Of a stretch of DNA of 64,000 nucleotides, positions 62,576-64,000 are shown piece by piece (within the stretch, counting starts at the first letter, position 1; each line of letters begins with the position of its first letter). Position numbers and translations under genes: made by a program. The notes beneath the pieces are model-generated. The model was not told the origin of the DNA, ran no database searches, and saw only the letters and a program-made list of their open reading frames with translations. Source of the DNA: Fervidobacterium_A thailandense (lineage in GTDB: Bacteria; Thermotogota; Thermotogae; Thermotogales; Fervidobacteriaceae); NCBI RefSeq assembly GCF_041505935.1, contig NZ_CP140110.1; one strand, written 5' to 3'.

Positions 62576-63304
62576 ATGTTAGAACATGTCAAGCGGACTG
62601 AGTATATCAAACAGTTTGTTGCCTTCCTGTTCTTCCTTGTTTTAGTTGCCTTTTCTTCCACAAAATTGCTAGCTGCGACGCTCTTTGGAGATTGGTACGG
62701 ATTTTCACATGTTGATATATCGCCATTATTTTTACATTACACTCCACAAGTAAGTGACTCCGTTTCGTTTTTCGATAAGCTATCTATTTTCTACTCGTTC
62801 GAAAAGAGCTTTGATGTTAAGAATCCTAAACCTCTGTACGACGGCTTCACGCTGTTTTCGACTTTTTCGAGCTTCTTAAAACTCTCGGATGTTAAGTACT
62901 GGCAACGAGGAGGTTATTACGATCTGTGGTGTCAGTTAATCCAACTGAAACTATTTAATCAACGGGATAGTTTGAACATTAAGTTTGGGCTGGGACTCGG
63001 GTTATCTATAGAAAGTGTTTCTATTTCGCTGGGAAACTCAAAGTTTTTGGAGGATTTTGATGAATTCAGTTTTCCGCACGAAAATAGGGTTCACCTGCTA
63101 AACCTGCTGGCGAGATTCGTATTTAGCTTCGATATCCCAACAGGGCTAATTTACGCTTCCTATTTAAGGTACTCGATAGCTTTCAATGTAATCTGGACGG
63201 TTTTTGGCCCGTTTGCTGATCCTCTGGTGCTTGTTGAAGCACCTGATTTTGAACGCACCAGAACGCAGTGGCAACACAGTATAGCCTTCAAACTATCATT
63301 CTAA
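62576..63304 (+). CDS. Exported protein of unknown function
   Basis: The 242-residue product has an N-terminal hydrophobic stretch (VAFLFFLVLVAFSSTKLLAA) like a signal peptide. An aromatic-rich, beta-like body follows, ending in IAFKLSF. The final Phe and pattern would suit an outer-membrane barrel, but no family is recognised. The ATG is preceded by GGGGGTTGAAGG. The next gene, an ABC-type permease, starts 35 bp downstream on the same strand. Confidence 0.7.
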   Translation: MLEHVKRTEYIKQFVAFLFFLVLVAFSSTKLLAATLFGDWYGFSHVDISPLFLHYTPQVSDSVSFFDKLSIFYSFEKSFDVKNPKPLYDGFTLFSTFSSFLKLSDVKYWQRGGYYDLWCQLIQLKLFNQRDSLNIKFGLGLGLSIESVSISLGNSKFLEDFDEFSFPHENRVHLLNLLARFVFSFDIPTGLIYASYLRYSIAFNVIWTVFGPFADPLVLVEAPDFERTRTQWQHSIAFKLSF

Positions 63305-63339
63305 GCTCGTGGATAGTCGTTGCTACGGGAGATGAAACC

Positions 63340-64000
63340 ATGGTAGTGTTCCTAAAACTTTTAAAATTGGAGTTTCGCAGGTTCTTTCGAAGGCCATCCA
63401 CATATCTCGCTATAACGATTATGCCTCTTGTGTTACTTACACTTGGAGGACTCTTTTTCAAATCCCTTGGGGCTCAGAATCTAAGGATAGGAGTTTACAG
63501 CAAGGATAAGTCAGCGCTCTCTAAGTTCACCGTCGGTGTTGTGATGTCACTGTTCCAAGGTGGTACGGTTTCGTACGTTGGAAAGGATTACGAAGAAAAG
63601 CTTATGTCGGGGGAATACCATGCTGTAATCATCATACCGGAGGATTTCACATCATCGCTCTTTTCCGCAAAACGCACGAAACTTTACTACGTACCAAGCC
63701 CTGTGGACACACACCTTTCTGCAGCTGCGTTCTTGGTCTTCAAAAAGCTCTTTGACGATCTCGGGGGAGGTCCTTTCTTCAACCCACAGGTCCTCAGGCA
63801 AATGTACGTTTCAAAGAGTGTTCCGGCACCTGAACTTGTTACGGAAAAGGGGTTGGACTTTTCCCATGTATTCGCCCCAGCGTTAATATTCCTCACCATC
63901 ATGTTCACTGGGTTAGTTATCGGAAGTGGGGTAATCGTACGTGATCGCGAGGAAAATCTTGCAACACATTACGCATTTGCAAACTTGTCACCGTTGAAAG
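63340..64000 (+). CDS. ABC-2-type transporter permease (cut by window end)
   Basis: From ATG 63340 the frame is open to the last base (about 220 residues). The start reads MVVFLKLLKLEFRRFFRRPS, then a membrane helix (TYLAITIMPLVLLTLGGLFF) and an extracytoplasmic domain with YHAVIIIPEDFTSSL. A second helix region begins near APALIFLTIMFTGLVIGSGV, followed by RDREENLATHYAF. This is the layout of ABC-2 or NatB-like export permeases. GGGAGA lies upstream of the ATG. The substrate is unknown, and the ATPase partner is not in the window. Confidence 0.85.
   Translation, partial: MVVFLKLLKLEFRRFFRRPSTYLAITIMPLVLLTLGGLFFKSLGAQNLRIGVYSKDKSALSKFTVGVVMSLFQGGTVSYVGKDYEEKLMSGEYHAVIIIPEDFTSSLFSAKRTKLYYVPSPVDTHLSAAAFLVFKKLFDDLGGGPFFNPQVLRQMYVSKSVPAPELVTEKGLDFSHVFAPALIFLTIMFTGLVIGSGVIVRDREENLATHYAFANLSPLK

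Overview
This window looks like a chromosomal segment of a thermophilic Thermotogota bacterium, most likely Fervidobacterium or a close relative. I infer this from the style of the encoded proteins, the moderate AT content, the str-S10-spc-alpha ribosomal gene order, and a CRISPR-linked short Argonaute of the kind known from Marinitoga and Thermotoga. No rRNA is present; there are three tRNA genes.

The most striking region is positions 1-16553. Two CRISPR arrays with the same 36-bp repeat point outward in opposite directions. Each is preceded by a nearly identical 0.64-kb leader region in inverted orientation. Between them lie two divergent operons. The leftward operon encodes a primase-polymerase with TPRs, Cas2, a viperin-like radical-SAM enzyme, a CRISPR-type Argonaute and Cas1. 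The rightward operon encodes a 1525-residue single-chain protein carrying both the beta and beta' catalytic cores of multisubunit RNA polymerase, a small protein that resembles a stripped-down sigma-54, and a sigma-54-activator-type AAA+ ATPase without a DNA-binding domain. No Cas6, Cas9, Cas12, Cas3 or Csm/Cmr effector is present. My interpretation, not proven here, is one defence island that couples spacer acquisition, RNA-guided Argonaute interference, antiviral nucleotide chemistry and a dedicated transcription machine. Several spacers hold strong hairpins, and the two arrays hold homologous or overlapping spacers.

Positions 16762-23201 hold a purine-related operon: a uracil/xanthine permease followed by purK, purE, purC, purS, purQ and purL, with a clear promoter, a hairpin over the first ribosome-binding site, and a terminator. 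Positions 23281-35316 are a signalling region broken up by insertion sequences. One intact IS with 9-bp target duplication sits in the leader of a coiled-coil envelope protein gene. Then come a membrane HD-GYP protein, a chemoreceptor, tRNA-Pro and a response-regulator HD-GYP protein. A second, shattered copy of the same IS follows; it has been hit by an IS256-like element and holds a captured piece of a cobalamin gene cluster (cobQ plus the tail of a PP-loop gene).

Positions 35343-41858 hold a NERD-domain gene and a leftward housekeeping operon (tig, clpP, yebC, an exported protein, cheR, lspA, rluD). Positions 42040-61939 are the ribosomal superoperon on the minus strand (rpsL-rpsG-fusA-tuf, then S10-spc-alpha through rplQ, with secY, adk, map, infA and rpoA). 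tRNA-Val and tRNA-Gln lie upstream of rpsL. The right edge holds an exported protein gene and the start of an ABC-2-type permease gene that runs out of the window.
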